This document shows positions 7,328 to 16,509 of a DNA stretch of 64,000 nt, in pieces (position 1 is the first letter of the stretch; each line of letters starts with the position of its first letter). This DNA is from Candidatus Diapherotrites archaeon. Lineage in GTDB: Archaea; Iainarchaeota; Iainarchaeia; Iainarchaeales; 1-14-0-10-31-34. Position numbers and translations under genes: made by a program. The DNA lies in assembly GCA_040755695.1 (NCBI GenBank), contig JBFMAK010000001.1, positions 1 through 64,000 on the forward strand, in the 5' to 3' direction. The notes beneath the pieces were generated by a model. The model was not told the origin of the DNA and did not search any database. It worked only from the letters and a program-made list of their open reading frames with translations.

Positions 7328-10300
7328 TTATTCCACCGTTGTAACTAATCCTGTCTTGGGAACTGTCTTCGTTAATGGTATTGTTGCAGTGTTGCTTGAA
7401 ATGCTTAAATTGAATTCTAATGCCTTTTCATCTATAACTTCAATTTCATTCAATTTAAGGCTGCTCAAATCAATTGAACTGAAATTTGCAGGCTTTACAC
7501 TCAGCACAATTATTTCCCCTGAACCTGAAGAAATGCTCTTGCTTCCGTCAGGGCTTATTAACCCTGCAACAAATTTGCCTGAATTGCCAGAGAAAGCCAA
7601 CTGCATTCCATTCGTCCTTACTGTAGTTGAAGCCCCCTGAATGATTAATTTTTTTGCGTCATAATTCAATGAAATTTCCACTGCAGAGGCATTGGAGTCA
7701 AGCTTTGCTGTAATTGGAACAAGGACTGTCTTGTTCAAGGAATCAATCCTTCCAGAGCCAAAGCTTATTCCCGCATTTCCAGCCTTCAATAATGCCTGCC
7801 CTTGGCCTGAAATTTCATTGTGACATCCAGGCAAAGGCTGATGGCCTCCTTTGAATAAATATGAAACCAGATAAACAACATCTGCTACAGTTTGCTTGCA
7901 GTCTCCATTTGGATCTGCAGCAAGCAGCAAAGCAGGTACATTCCCTCCCTTGAACAGGTAATTCACCATGAAAACTACATCTGCGATAGTGCTTTTGCTG
8001 TCATTGTTTGGGTCTCCTGCTGTGTAAGCAATATTCCTTTCATACAATGCATTTCCTTTTAGGTCATATAAATAATAGGTTACATTAAAGGAAATAGAAT
8101 TATTGCTTCCCTCAATTTTTTCTGCCCTCAAGCCTTTGTAATTGTAAATGAATTCAGAGAAGCTTCCGTCTGAAAAATCAATCCTCTCCAGCCCGTTCTC
8201 AGAATCATAAGAGTAAGAGGCACTACTGCATTCAGGGCCTGAACAATTCTTTCCTTCAAGGTTTCCTGCTGCATCATAACTTAAATTAATTAATGGAACT
8301 CCTGCCTTTTTTACTTCAAGTAATTCTTGTGATTGCCCAGCTGTTTCATAGGCATAACCGTAAGAATAATCCACCCCTGAATCATTCATTGTCTGCCTGT
8401 TTCCGGCCTTGTCATAAGAGTAATTCAATGTTTTATTGACGGGATAATTTATTGTTGCACTCAAAAGCCTGTCAAGGCCATCATAAGAATAGGAAGCACT
8501 CAACTGCCCTTGCCCTGGCGCTGCACTCATATAAGTTTTCTCTAAATTCCCTGCTGCATCGTACTCAAAATAGCGCTGGAACAAAGCATTATTACCCGGA
8601 TCTTTTATGTCAATGCTTTTCATCCAGTCCCTGGGATAATAATCGTAAGAAGCTTTCACTTGGTTGCCGTAATCCACTTCCTTCACTGAATTGTTCGGGT
8701 TGTAAGAAAAGGAAGCTAACTGTAAACTTAAAGTCAAATTGTCTGCGTGGTCGATCTGGTTCAATTCATTATAATAAAATTTAAGGGTTGTTCTCTGCGG
8801 GTCAGGGTATTTAATTGTTTCAATTCCGTCAGCAGAATTATAAGTGTATTCTGTGACATATGCCTTTCCGTCAATTTTCGCCGTCTCTTTTGTTAGCCTG
8901 CCTCTTTCATCGTACTCAAAGCTTGTAATTCCGGATTCATCTGTTACTTGGCATAACTTGCCTTTTCCGTTCAAGCAGGAGTCATAGGCATTTATTACAT
9001 CCGTTCCTGAGGGATAATCAATTTTAGTCAGCCTGTTTAGTGCATCGTATTCATAATTTATTGTTCCTTTAGGGGTAATCTTTTGAATAAGGTTGCCTTC
9101 ATCATCGTACTTTAATTCAGTTGTTCCAGTGTCTGGATGCACTTCCTTTACAAGCCTTCCGAGGGTGTCATAATAGTATTCAGTCTTGTGACCTTCTGCG
9201 TCAGTAACAGAATTAAGGTCGCCAAAATAATTGTACTCATAGGAATTTGCATTAGTGTAAGTTCCACTGCAGGCGCTGTCATTAGAGCATTCCTCCACTT
9301 TAACCAGTTCCCCGAATTCATTGAAGGAACTTCTCTTGTCGTGGCCTTTCTCATCAATTAAGGTAGTATTTCTAATTCCATTGTTTACCCCAAAGTTTGT
9401 TGTTATATTGCTGCTTGAGGCAGGCGGAATTATTTTATTGACTCTGTTCAGGGGGTCAGCATAATATTGTGTTTCAGTGAAATAGTTTTGCCCTTCTGAT
9501 TCCTTGTACGGCTTAAACTGCTTCCAAGCCCTTCCAGCCAGGTCGTATTCAGTTTTCGTGAGGATGTCATTCCCGCTGTTCAAAGTTCTTGTTCCAATGC
9601 TTCTCCCTAAGCCGTCAAAGTATTCAATGCCAACAGAATTTTTTGTTTCATCAATCTTTTGGGTTTTTTTTATCCAGTCGCTTTCAGTATTGCTTATTAG
9701 ATACTCATAATTTACTGAAGGCCCTGCATCAAGAGGCTTTTGTATTGATTTAAGCCTTGAAAAATCGTCATAATAATAATTTGCAGTGAAATTGTTAGGG
9801 TCAGTAATTGAAGACAACTGCTGTGTTAATGAGTCATAAGAATACTGTGTCACCAAGTCAATTCCTGCAGGGTTTTTTCGTGTTATTTTCTTCAGGTAAG
9901 CGTAATTGAATGCAGGGTCATACTCCATTATTGTTTCATTTCCGTCAGGCGAAACAATCTTTCCAACATTCCCGTAATTGTCATAATTCAGGTACTGTGT
10001 GGTAATCCATTCGTCTGCTTCCTTTAAACCGTTTTTGTTCCTGTCAAGCCATTGAAGCCCTTTACTTTTATACCACCTGTTGCCGTACTTCTCGTAAAGG
10101 GTCCTTTCCTGCTTGTCAAGCCATTTGCAGGCCTCAGTGCCACTGTTGATTTTGCAATCCAAATACCATGTTTGATAAGGATAGGTATAAATGTGAGCCT
10201 GTTTCATCCCGCTAAAATCGTGTTCATCAAATGGAGGTCCCCTGCCAGTGTCCCACGCATAAACAATTTCCTTTTTTCTTATGCTTGAAATAATTGGAGA

Positions 10301-12682
10301 AGAGTATTTGAATTGTTCTTCCTCGCTTAAAATCCTGATATATTGCCAAGAGTCTTTTGCTGCAGGCCCCATGGCATAATCAAACCTGTTCAATATGTCC
10401 ACGCTGTTCCCGCTTTCATCGTAATAAGTTGACCTAGTGCTTGTAAGGCCGTCCCAGTAATAAGTGAACAAAAGATAGCTGTCCGAGGAAGTGCCGAAGT
10501 ACTTAATTTCATTTATTAAATAAGGGTTTCTTGAGTAAGTTATTTTTTTCACTAGCTTGTTCTGGCTGTTGTAATATTCTTCAGAATATTCATTTCCCCT
10601 CATTCCTGAATTCTCTGAGTGCTGGAAAGAATAAATCAAAAAATTCAGGCCCCCTGCATTCTTGAAAGGAATTTGAACACACCAGTAACTTGACGCGCAC
10701 ACCTGGTTTGATCCTCCGGGATACTTGACTGGATCAGGGATAATATTTGTTCTGTCAGGCCTGTTGTAGAGGGCAAAATTCCTTCTCGTCCTCCAGCCTT
10801 CCCCTTCAAAAACTTCATCTATTTGGTCATAGTAAACAAAACTTTCTTCTTCAGCAATAGGATAAAAATAATTGACTGAATTAGGATTTTCGTATGGATT
10901 ATAAATGTGATATTTATGCTTAAGCCAAATTATTGGCGTAGAACTCATGAAACCCATATTAGGGATTTCCCCACTAGCACTGTAAGAGTAACTGTACGCA
11001 TAATTGCTTTCCTCATCATCTTGAATTTCAATTTTCCTTATCCTTGTGCCACCCAAGGCATAATATTTTGCTCCCTGCCCAAAATCATGCCAGATTGTGT
11101 CATCTCCGTAAGTGAATTTCTTTTTTGCTCCACTCGGATAAGCAATTTCAGCTAAACTCCATGCTTTCGCGTCATTGAGCGGAATTTCCTGGTACAATAA
11201 ATCCAATCCATTTTCAAAGGTGCTGTAATAACCAAACATGTCCTCGTGCAATAAAATCCAGCTATTTTGTGAGTCATAGGCAAGATTGTAGCACGGATAA
11301 GATGGATTATAGTCAGACATGGATTCATTGTAATCAAAAGAATAAGGAGGCAGGAAAGAGCCATCACTTCCCTTCAAATAAATATTTTTCAAGGTAGTCT
11401 TTGCCCCGTAAGTATTTCCGCTGACAGTGCAGTGTGCCAGGCTTGCATCTTTTAGGGCATAATTAAAGTCAATTCCCTCAATAATTTGGCCTGCAGGATT
11501 GCTTCCAGTGCCTGAATACTTGAAAAGCTTTATTTCTTTCAGCCTTTTTGTTTTCTCTCCCTTGAGGCTATCGCCGGACTCAAAAGGGTTATTCCATTCA
11601 CTTAAGGTCTCAGGGTTAACAATGTTTTCTCCTGCAAATTCGTCCTCCAAAACAAATTCTGCTACATTGGTTGGGGTAACAATCCTGTAAAGATAAGTTA
11701 TTTCTTTGTGGAATAAGGGCGGCACATAGTTTGCTGGGTCTGCATTATATGCCTGCCAGTCAAAATCGTGAGCATAATGGTATGCTTTAACAGGATAGTA
11801 TTCTATTGCAACCCAATTCCCCTTGTTGTCTGCGGCAGGGCTAGTGGAATTTAGTGGATTTAAGTCTTGGGGTGAACTGCCATCCACATAGTCTGGAGAA
11901 AGGATTGCTGTAAGAAGCCATTTAACATTATGGGGCTCTTCAGGGCAAGAAAATTTTTCTTCATCTCCATTCCAGAAAAGGTCAATGCCATTGCTTTTCA
12001 AGCCCAGTTCATAAATATATCTTGTTCCGTCAGGGGCATAATAAATGAATTTGCTGTAATCAAATGCGTGATGGCCCAGGCTTACTCGAGTCCCTTCAAG
12101 GTCTTCTCCGTTGTCAATTGGGGCAGAAACAAATTTTGGGTTGAGATGTATTTGGTCGCTTGCTGTGCCCCCAGATGAAGAAGAAGTAATATTACTGAAA
12201 TTTATTGAAGAGGTCGGAGTGGTTACAACAAATTTGTCAGGCAAGGGGTCAGCAGAATCCTTATAACTGCTGCAGTCCCAGGTTGGGGCATGAAAATCGT
12301 AAATATTAATTGGAATTCTTGTAACAGAACCTATTTCTAGGTTCCATCCTAATCCAATCCAGGAAGCTGGCTGCCTTACTTTAATTCCTGAATGGTAATA
12401 AGCAATCAAAGGAAAATCCAATCCATTCCTTCCTTTTACAGTCATCAAAGGAATACTGAGGCTTAAATCGCCCCTATAATCAACACCTTCTCTTCCAATT
12501 GAAGGCATTGCAAAAGGCTTTGGCGCCTCAATTAATTCATTGGTAAAGGTTACTTCTTGAGGCAGGGCAAAAATGATCTGGAAAAAGCTAATAAAAAACA
12601 GCATTGAAAAGAGTAAAATAAATTTATCATTAATCTTTTTATTTTCCGTTTTACCCCACCATTTACTACTTAAAGGTAGCAA
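7328..12682 (-). CDS. Giant secreted SpvB/Rhs YD-repeat protein with dockerin and cohesin-like domains (TcB-like)
   Basis: This 1784-residue protein has a hydrophobic signal segment near residues 20-40. An SpvB-like N-terminal region follows, with IGLGWNLEIGSVTR at about 110-123. A long middle region has scattered aromatic repeats. Many YD repeats (YDNYGNV, YDTLGRLVKE, YDALNRL, YDERGRL) run from about 890 to 1545. A type I dockerin lies at about 1550-1610, with two calcium-loop repeats (DPNNDSKSTIADVV and DPNGDCKQTVADVV). A cohesin-like beta domain forms the C-terminus (about 1620-1770). YD repeats build a hollow shell in Rhs and Tc toxins. The Rhs core is missing here and is supplied by the next gene. 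The TTG start is uncertain; an ATG at 12604 would shorten the signal region. Confidence 0.85.
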   Translation of the reverse strand: MLPLSSKWWGKTENKKINDKFILLFSMLFFISFFQIIFALPQEVTFTNELIEAPKPFAMPSIGREGVDYRGDLSLSIPLMTVKGRNGLDFPLIAYYHSGIKVRQPASWIGLGWNLEIGSVTRIPINIYDFHAPTWDCSSYKDSADPLPDKFVVTTPTSSINFSNITSSSSGGTASDQIHLNPKFVSAPIDNGEDLEGTRVSLGHHAFDYSKFIYYAPDGTRYIYELGLKSNGIDLFWNGDEEKFSCPEEPHNVKWLLTAILSPDYVDGSSPQDLNPLNSTSPAADNKGNWVAIEYYPVKAYHYAHDFDWQAYNADPANYVPPLFHKEITYLYRIVTPTNVAEFVLEDEFAGENIVNPETLSEWNNPFESGDSLKGEKTKRLKEIKLFKYSGTGSNPAGQIIEGIDFNYALKDASLAHCTVSGNTYGAKTTLKNIYLKGSDGSFLPPYSFDYNESMSDYNPSYPCYNLAYDSQNSWILLHEDMFGYYSTFENGLDLLYQEIPLNDAKAWSLAEIAYPSGAKKKFTYGDDTIWHDFGQGAKYYALGGTRIRKIEIQDDEESNYAYSYSYSASGEIPNMGFMSSTPIIWLKHKYHIYNPYENPNSVNYFYPIAEEESFVYYDQIDEVFEGEGWRTRRNFALYNRPDRTNIIPDPVKYPGGSNQVCASSYWCVQIPFKNAGGLNFLIYSFQHSENSGMRGNEYSEEYYNSQNKLVKKITYSRNPYLINEIKYFGTSSDSYLLFTYYWDGLTSTRSTYYDESGNSVDILNRFDYAMGPAAKDSWQYIRILSEEEQFKYSSPIISSIRKKEIVYAWDTGRGPPFDEHDFSGMKQAHIYTYPYQTWYLDCKINSGTEACKWLDKQERTLYEKYGNRWYKSKGLQWLDRNKNGLKEADEWITTQYLNYDNYGNVGKIVSPDGNETIMEYDPAFNYAYLKKITRKNPAGIDLVTQYSYDSLTQQLSSITDPNNFTANYYYDDFSRLKSIQKPLDAGPSVNYEYLISNTESDWIKKTQKIDETKNSVGIEYFDGLGRSIGTRTLNSGNDILTKTEYDLAGRAWKQFKPYKESEGQNYFTETQYYADPLNRVNKIIPPASSSNITTNFGVNNGIRNTTLIDEKGHDKRSSFNEFGELVKVEECSNDSACSGTYTNANSYEYNYFGDLNSVTDAEGHKTEYYYDTLGRLVKEVHPDTGTTELKYDDEGNLIQKITPKGTINYEYDALNRLTKIDYPSGTDVINAYDSCLNGKGKLCQVTDESGITSFEYDERGRLTKETAKIDGKAYVTEYTYNSADGIETIKYPDPQRTTLKFYYNELNQIDHADNLTLSLQLASFSYNPNNSVKEVDYGNQVKASYDYYPRDWMKSIDIKDPGNNALFQRYFEYDAAGNLEKTYMSAAPGQGQLSASYSYDGLDRLLSATINYPVNKTLNYSYDKAGNRQTMNDSGVDYSYGYAYETAGQSQELLEVKKAGVPLINLSYDAAGNLEGKNCSGPECSSASYSYDSENGLERIDFSDGSFSEFIYNYKGLRAEKIEGSNNSISFNVTYYLYDLKGNALYERNIAYTAGDPNNDSKSTIADVVFMVNYLFKGGNVPALLLAADPNGDCKQTVADVVYLVSYLFKGGHQPLPGCHNEISGQGQALLKAGNAGISFGSGRIDSLNKTVLVPITAKLDSNASAVEISLNYDAKKLIIQGASTTVRTNGMQLAFSGNSGKFVAGLISPDGSKSISSGSGEIIVLSVKPANFSSIDLSSLKLNEIEVIDEKALEFNLSISSNTATIPLTKTVPKTGLVTTVE

Positions 12683-12704
12683 ATATTATGTAGCAAAAAG
12701 TATT

Positions 12705-14027
12705 TTAAACAATTACCCTGTCAATGATATAATCTGGGGTAAACTCAATCAGGTCATCATATCCTTGGCCTGTGCCCACAAAAAGAATTGGCTTCTTTAG
12801 CTTGTGCAGGAGAGAAATTGATGTGCCTCCTTTTGCATCGCAGTCAATTTTTGTTAGAATAAAACCATCTATTTCAATCCATTCATTGAATTGAGTTGCC
12901 TGCTCCAGCAAGGCATTGCCTGCCATTGCCTCTCCAACAAAAATTTTGAGGTCAGGTTTGATCACCCGGTTAATCTTCTTTAATTCATTCATTAAGTTGA
13001 CGTTCGTATCCTGTCTGCCTGCAGAATCAATTAACACTAAATCAATTTTTGCTGCTTCAGCTGCTTTAACTGCATCAAATGCTACTGCTGCAGGGTCTGC
13101 GCCATACTTGTGCTTTACTACCCTCATGCCCAATCTGCCTGCGTGCTTCTCCAATTGCTCTATTGATGCAGCCCTGAAGGTGTCTGCTGCTGCAAGCACA
13201 GCGCTCTTCCCCTCCTTCTGCATTTTATGAGCAATTTTTGCAATGCTTGTAGTCTTTCCTGCGCCATTAGGCCCCAAAAATAAAATTACAAAAGGCTTCT
13301 TTTTTTCAGCCAAAAAGAAAAAATTTATTTGCTCTGTCTTCATTACCCTTTCAAGTATCCCCCTTATTTCTTTCTTAAGGAATTCATTTACATCTTCCCT
13401 TCCCTTAATTTTTTTTCCTACCAATTCTTTTCTCATCTGACCTGCAATCTCTTTTGCTGTATCCTGCTCTACATCGCTTTCAAGCAATGCTAATTCCAAT
13501 TCACTCAAAAAATTCTTTATGTCTGCTTCCTCTATTACTACTTCGCCTGCAAAAAATTTCCTGAGTTTTGATTTAATACCTAATCTTGCTTCAGGCTTCC
13601 TTTCCTTTAGTTCGTACTCAACCAATTTCTCCTCAAATTTTTCTTCTCCAACTTCCTCCAAGGCCTTTTCTTCAATTATTTTTTCTTTTTCTTTTTCAAT
13701 TTCTTTCAGCGCTTTCTCTCTTTCTTCTCTATCTTTTTCTGCAAGTTTTTCTTTTTGCCTTGCAACTAATTCCCTTAATTCTCTTTCATCTTTCTCTCTT
13801 AACTCCCTCATTATCTCTAGTTCTTCTTCTGTAAGTTCCTGCTCCAGAACTTCTTTTTCTTTGGGTTCAAGTCTTGTCTTTTCCTCTAACTCCTCTTTCT
13901 TTTCTTCAATTATTTCTTCTTTCAGTTCTTCAGGCTTTTCTGATTCTTCTGCTTCCCCTTTTTTTTCTATTGAATTCTTTATTTTTTCAGTGAAAGAGGA
14001 AATCTTTTTCTTCAAGAAATCGAACAT
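12705..14027 (-). CDS. ftsY: Signal recognition particle receptor FtsY
   Basis: This membrane-associated GTPase receives SRP-ribosome complexes. Residues 1-160 are a highly charged Glu/Lys coiled coil (A domain), longer than in many archaeal FtsY proteins. The NG domain follows with GPNGAGKTTSIAKIA, DTFRAASIEQL, DSAGRQDTN and TKIDCDAKGG. The gene closes the conserved archaeal run from S19e to prefoldin alpha on the minus strand. The long Rhs gene begins 22 bases after its stop codon, without room for an obvious independent terminator. Confidence 0.95.
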   Translation of the reverse strand: MFDFLKKKISSFTEKIKNSIEKKGEAEESEKPEELKEEIIEEKKEELEEKTRLEPKEKEVLEQELTEEELEIMRELREKDERELRELVARQKEKLAEKDREEREKALKEIEKEKEKIIEEKALEEVGEEKFEEKLVEYELKERKPEARLGIKSKLRKFFAGEVVIEEADIKNFLSELELALLESDVEQDTAKEIAGQMRKELVGKKIKGREDVNEFLKKEIRGILERVMKTEQINFFFLAEKKKPFVILFLGPNGAGKTTSIAKIAHKMQKEGKSAVLAAADTFRAASIEQLEKHAGRLGMRVVKHKYGADPAAVAFDAVKAAEAAKIDLVLIDSAGRQDTNVNLMNELKKINRVIKPDLKIFVGEAMAGNALLEQATQFNEWIEIDGFILTKIDCDAKGGTSISLLHKLKKPILFVGTGQGYDDLIEFTPDYIIDRVIV

Positions 14028-14072
14028 TATGCAAAACCTTACAAAAATTCCTAAAAACTAATTTTCAGGCAA

Positions 14073-14534
14073 TTATCTCTTCCTGCTTCTTGCAGCCTGT
14101 GCCTGAACTGCATTAATAATCCTGCTCAAATTATTCAAATTAGAATAAATCCTTTCCCGGTCTCTTAAAAGCAATTCCAATGTCTTCTGCGCGTTTTCCT
14201 TCCTTTTCTTTAATTCCTCTGAAACCTCTTCAGGCGAAACATCCAAGACAACATTCCCGGGAAGGCTTTTCTTGAGTTTCTTTGCATTAGAAACAGCGCC
14301 TTCAATAAAGACACCTGAACCCAAATTAACAAGTATTGGGCCCTCAAAGCCTTCCTTGCTCAACTCCTTTAATGACTCTTCAGCGAAAAGCACTTCAGTC
14401 AATGCAGTCTGAACAGAATTAATCTGCATTGAAATGGAATCAAGCTTTGCTTTCTCTTCCTGAAACAAAGCAACAATCTGTTCCCCTGAAAGCTTTACTT
14501 GTTTTGCCTGCCTTTCTTCAACCATTTTTTTCAT
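14073..14534 (-). CDS. pfdA: Prefoldin alpha subunit
   Basis: This subunit of the hexameric jellyfish-shaped chaperone captures unfolded proteins through coiled-coil tips. The sequence has the expected N- and C-terminal coiled coils flanking beta hairpins (GPILVNLGSGVFIEGAV and LPGNVVLDVSPEE), as in the alpha family. At 153 residues it has near-normal length. It overlaps the LX gene by 4 bases (ATGA type), consistent with translational coupling in the conserved LX-pfdA-ftsY order. Confidence 0.93.
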   Translation of the reverse strand: MKKMVEERQAKQVKLSGEQIVALFQEEKAKLDSISMQINSVQTALTEVLFAEESLKELSKEGFEGPILVNLGSGVFIEGAVSNAKKLKKSLPGNVVLDVSPEEVSEELKKRKENAQKTLELLLRDRERIYSNLNNLSRIINAVQAQAARSRKR

Positions 14535-14743
14535 CCCCTTACTTCTTCCACTTCAATTATTTTAATGCTTCTCCTTTTAAGCCCGTTCTTTGAACCGAAC
14601 AGGCTGTAAGCCAATTCCCTTGCGTGGCCTTCATTGAATGCATGAATCTTTTTTGAGAACTTCTTTTCGCCTTTATTAAAAGAAATCATTCCCTTTACCT
14701 CAAATTCCTTTTCCTCAAATTTTCTTTCTTTTATTTTCTTCAT
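14531..14743 (-). CDS. rplX: Ribosomal protein LX (L18a/eL20 family)
   Basis: This 70-residue large-subunit protein matches the archaeal LX family by size, by the pattern FEVKGMISFNKGEKKFSKKI followed by FNEGHARELAYSLFGSKNGLKRRSIKI, and by position directly between aIF6 and prefoldin alpha, its usual neighbours. The start codon adjoins the stop of aIF6 with no spacer. Confidence 0.92.
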   Translation of the reverse strand: MKKIKERKFEEKEFEVKGMISFNKGEKKFSKKIHAFNEGHARELAYSLFGSKNGLKRRSIKIIEVEEVRG

Positions 14744-15409
14744 TTATTCTTCACCGCTCAATCCTTCATCAATCCTGAGCATTTCATGAGGTGACGTCTG
14801 CTCTCCAATCAATGCCCCCTTGCTGTTTGCAATAACATCATTTGCAATGAAAGGATTGCCATAATTTGCAGTGCTTGTAGTGCCCTTCACCTTCAAGGCC
14901 TTTTTTATTAAATTGAATTCCTTTTGCGTTACATTGGGGTGCACAACAAAGCCCTTGTTTGAGGCAACAATGCAACTGCCTGCAATCTCGGTGTTTGCAA
15001 TTAAAGTCCTAATAAATTCTATCCCGAAAAACCTTTTAATATCTTGCACTAAACCCTCAGGCATTAGCGGGCTCATAATGCCCCCAAAGTCATTCAATGC
15101 AATCAAGTTTCCCAAGGCATTAATGCCTTGAATCACTTTAATCTTCACTCCATTTCCTTCCAGTTCCCTTAATTCCCCTTCCTCTATTATTTCAGGTACA
15201 ATAAACCCTTTGCTGTTGCCTTTTGCAAGGATTCCTATTAAATCGCTGTCCGCAATGCTTGCCTGTATTGCCTCCACTTCAAGGAGTTCTTCAATTCCCC
15301 TTAATTCTCTTGCAGAAATTGTTTTGGGCAGCAAAGCAATTTTTTCTGTTACAGAAGCAAAAACCCCAATGAAAGGGCTTCCGTTAATAGCCTTCTTTTC
15401 TATTCTCAT
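14744..15409 (-). CDS. eif6: Translation initiation factor aIF6
   Basis: This anti-association factor binds the large ribosomal subunit and blocks premature joining of subunits. The 221-residue protein shows the fivefold pseudosymmetric repeats of the IF6 pentein fold, with recurring N-S-K-G motifs (NSKGFIVP, NKGFVVHP, NSKGALIG). Length and operon position (L31e-aIF6-LX) are typical for archaea. Confidence 0.95.
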   Translation of the reverse strand: MRIEKKAINGSPFIGVFASVTEKIALLPKTISARELRGIEELLEVEAIQASIADSDLIGILAKGNSKGFIVPEIIEEGELRELEGNGVKIKVIQGINALGNLIALNDFGGIMSPLMPEGLVQDIKRFFGIEFIRTLIANTEIAGSCIVASNKGFVVHPNVTQKEFNLIKKALKVKGTTSTANYGNPFIANDVIANSKGALIGEQTSPHEMLRIDEGLSGEE

Positions 15410-15415
15410 CTGCCT

Positions 15416-15961
15416 TTACCTGCTTGTTTCGTGCCTTTGAGTTTTTCTCATCCTTGACTCAATCTCAAAGCCTTTCTCTTTTTCTTTCTTTTCCATTCTC
15501 TTTCTCTCTTTGTCTTCCTCTATTTCCCCTTCCTTCTTCAACCTCTCTTTTTCCTTTTCTTCCTTTTCTTCTCCCTTTCCCTCTTTTTCGTCTTTATTCT
15601 TTTCCTTTTCAGCCTTTTCTTTCTCTGCTTTCTCCTTTGCTTTTTCTTCTTCTGCTTTTTTCTTTTCTTTTTTGGCTTTCTCCCATTCCTTTAATTCTTT
15701 TTCGCCTTTCAAGAAAGCAATTACTTTTCCCTCTTCCTCAAGCAGTTCAATTTCAAGCCTTCTGGGAATATTATGGATGCCTCTAGACCAAATGCTTTCA
15801 TTTAATTCCTGCGAAAGGCTTATGCTCTCCAAATCCACTCTCTTATGTTTTCTAATGAATTTCTTCAGGAAGGCAATTGCCTTTTTTGCTCTCTGGCCCC
15901 TGGAGCATTTCACGAAAACCTCCTTTAAAGGAACAATATAACTTGAAGAACCTGCGGGCAT
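15416..15961 (-). CDS. rpl31e: Ribosomal protein L31e with long charged C-terminal tail
   Basis: Residues 1-88 carry the L31e core: YIVPLKEVF, then RGQRAKKAIAFLKKFIRKH, then LNESIWSRGIHNIPRRLEIEL. This protein lies near the tunnel exit of the 50S subunit. After about residue 90 comes an extra ~90 residues made almost wholly of Lys and Glu, predicted as a long single helix or disordered region. The usual archaeal protein ends near residue 90-100, so the tail roughly doubles its length. Base composition stays like the neighbours, so this looks like lineage-specific expansion and not a fusion. Confidence 0.9.
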   Translation of the reverse strand: MPAGSSSYIVPLKEVFVKCSRGQRAKKAIAFLKKFIRKHKRVDLESISLSQELNESIWSRGIHNIPRRLEIELLEEEGKVIAFLKGEKELKEWEKAKKEKKKAEEEKAKEKAEKEKAEKEKNKDEKEGKGEEKEEKEKERLKKEGEIEEDKERKRMEKKEKEKGFEIESRMRKTQRHETSR

Positions 15962-15967
15962 TATCTT

Positions 15968-16192
15968 TCACCTTTTACCCTTCTTTTTCTGGCTTTTTCT
16001 CTGTTTTTTCTTGTACATTTTTCCCAAATCAATCTGCCTCCAGGTCCTCTTCTGCTTTTTGCTGAAAATCCTTTTGCCCCTCTTCCTCACAGCCCATACT
16101 GGGGCATTGGTTATAGAGGAGCCAATCTTTTTTCTCTGGGAGATAAAGAAGTCCTTTTTTTCTTTGTCTTTCACTCTTGCCATTTTTTTCAT
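15968..16192 (-). CDS. rpl39e: Ribosomal protein L39e with basic extensions
   Basis: The core NAPVWAVRKRGKR followed by KRTWRQIDL matches the L39e pattern (N-x-P-x-W then RxWR) of a small basic protein lining the exit tunnel. Standard L39e has about 50 residues. This one has up to 74, with a short N-terminal addition and a C-terminal Lys/Arg/Gln tail. The start may be ATG at 16192, which overlaps the PDCD5 stop as ATGA, or ATG at 16183. Its position between PDCD5 and L31e is the usual archaeal order. Confidence 0.85.
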   Translation of the reverse strand: MKKMARVKDKEKKDFFISQRKKIGSSITNAPVWAVRKRGKRIFSKKQKRTWRQIDLGKMYKKKQRKSQKKKGKR

Positions 16193-16509
16193 TTCCTTTT
16201 TATTTTTATTTCCCTTTTAACATTTAATTTCTCAAGCAACTGCTTCATTTGCCCTTCCGAAACCTTTTGTTTTATGTAACCGTTTTTTGCAAGCCAGATC
16301 AGGTTCTGGACTGCAGCAGAATAAAGCTCCCTGTTCACAAGCCTTACATTGCTCAGCCTTGCTTTTGCTTCCTCTGAAAGCAACTGCATTAAGGCTGAAT
16401 TAATTTTTGATTCTGCTTCAAGCGCCTGCTGTTCTGCAATCTTCTGTTCTACAAGCCTCTTTTTTAATTCACTTAGTTTTTGCTCCCTTGCCTGCTCGTC
16501 CTCGTTCAT
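16189..16509 (-). CDS. PDCD5-family DNA/RNA-binding protein
   Basis: The 106-residue protein has the PDCD5 (TF-1 apoptosis-related) signature: an N-terminal charged helix, then SEEAKARLSNVRLVNRELYSAAVQNLIWLAKNG forming the triple-helix core. It is broadly conserved next to S19e and L39e in archaea. The exact role is unresolved, with nucleic-acid binding proposed. Its 5' end overlaps the S19e tail by 41 bases, an unusually long overlap for this operon. Confidence 0.92.
   Translation of the reverse strand: MNEDEQAREQKLSELKKRLVEQKIAEQQALEAESKINSALMQLLSEEAKARLSNVRLVNRELYSAAVQNLIWLAKNGYIKQKVSEGQMKQLLEKLNVKREIKIKRK

Noticed and set aside
9148-9357. Short ORF nested in the Rhs gene
   Set aside because: It is a different frame inside YD-repeat coding sequence, with no independent support.
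13519-14061. 180-codon Ser/Phe-rich ORF opposite FtsY
   Set aside because: It is the antisense shadow of the Glu/Lys-rich A domain of FtsY.
15510-15941. 143-codon Ser/Phe-rich ORF opposite L31e
   Set aside because: It is low-complexity shadow of the Lys/Glu tail and core of L31e.
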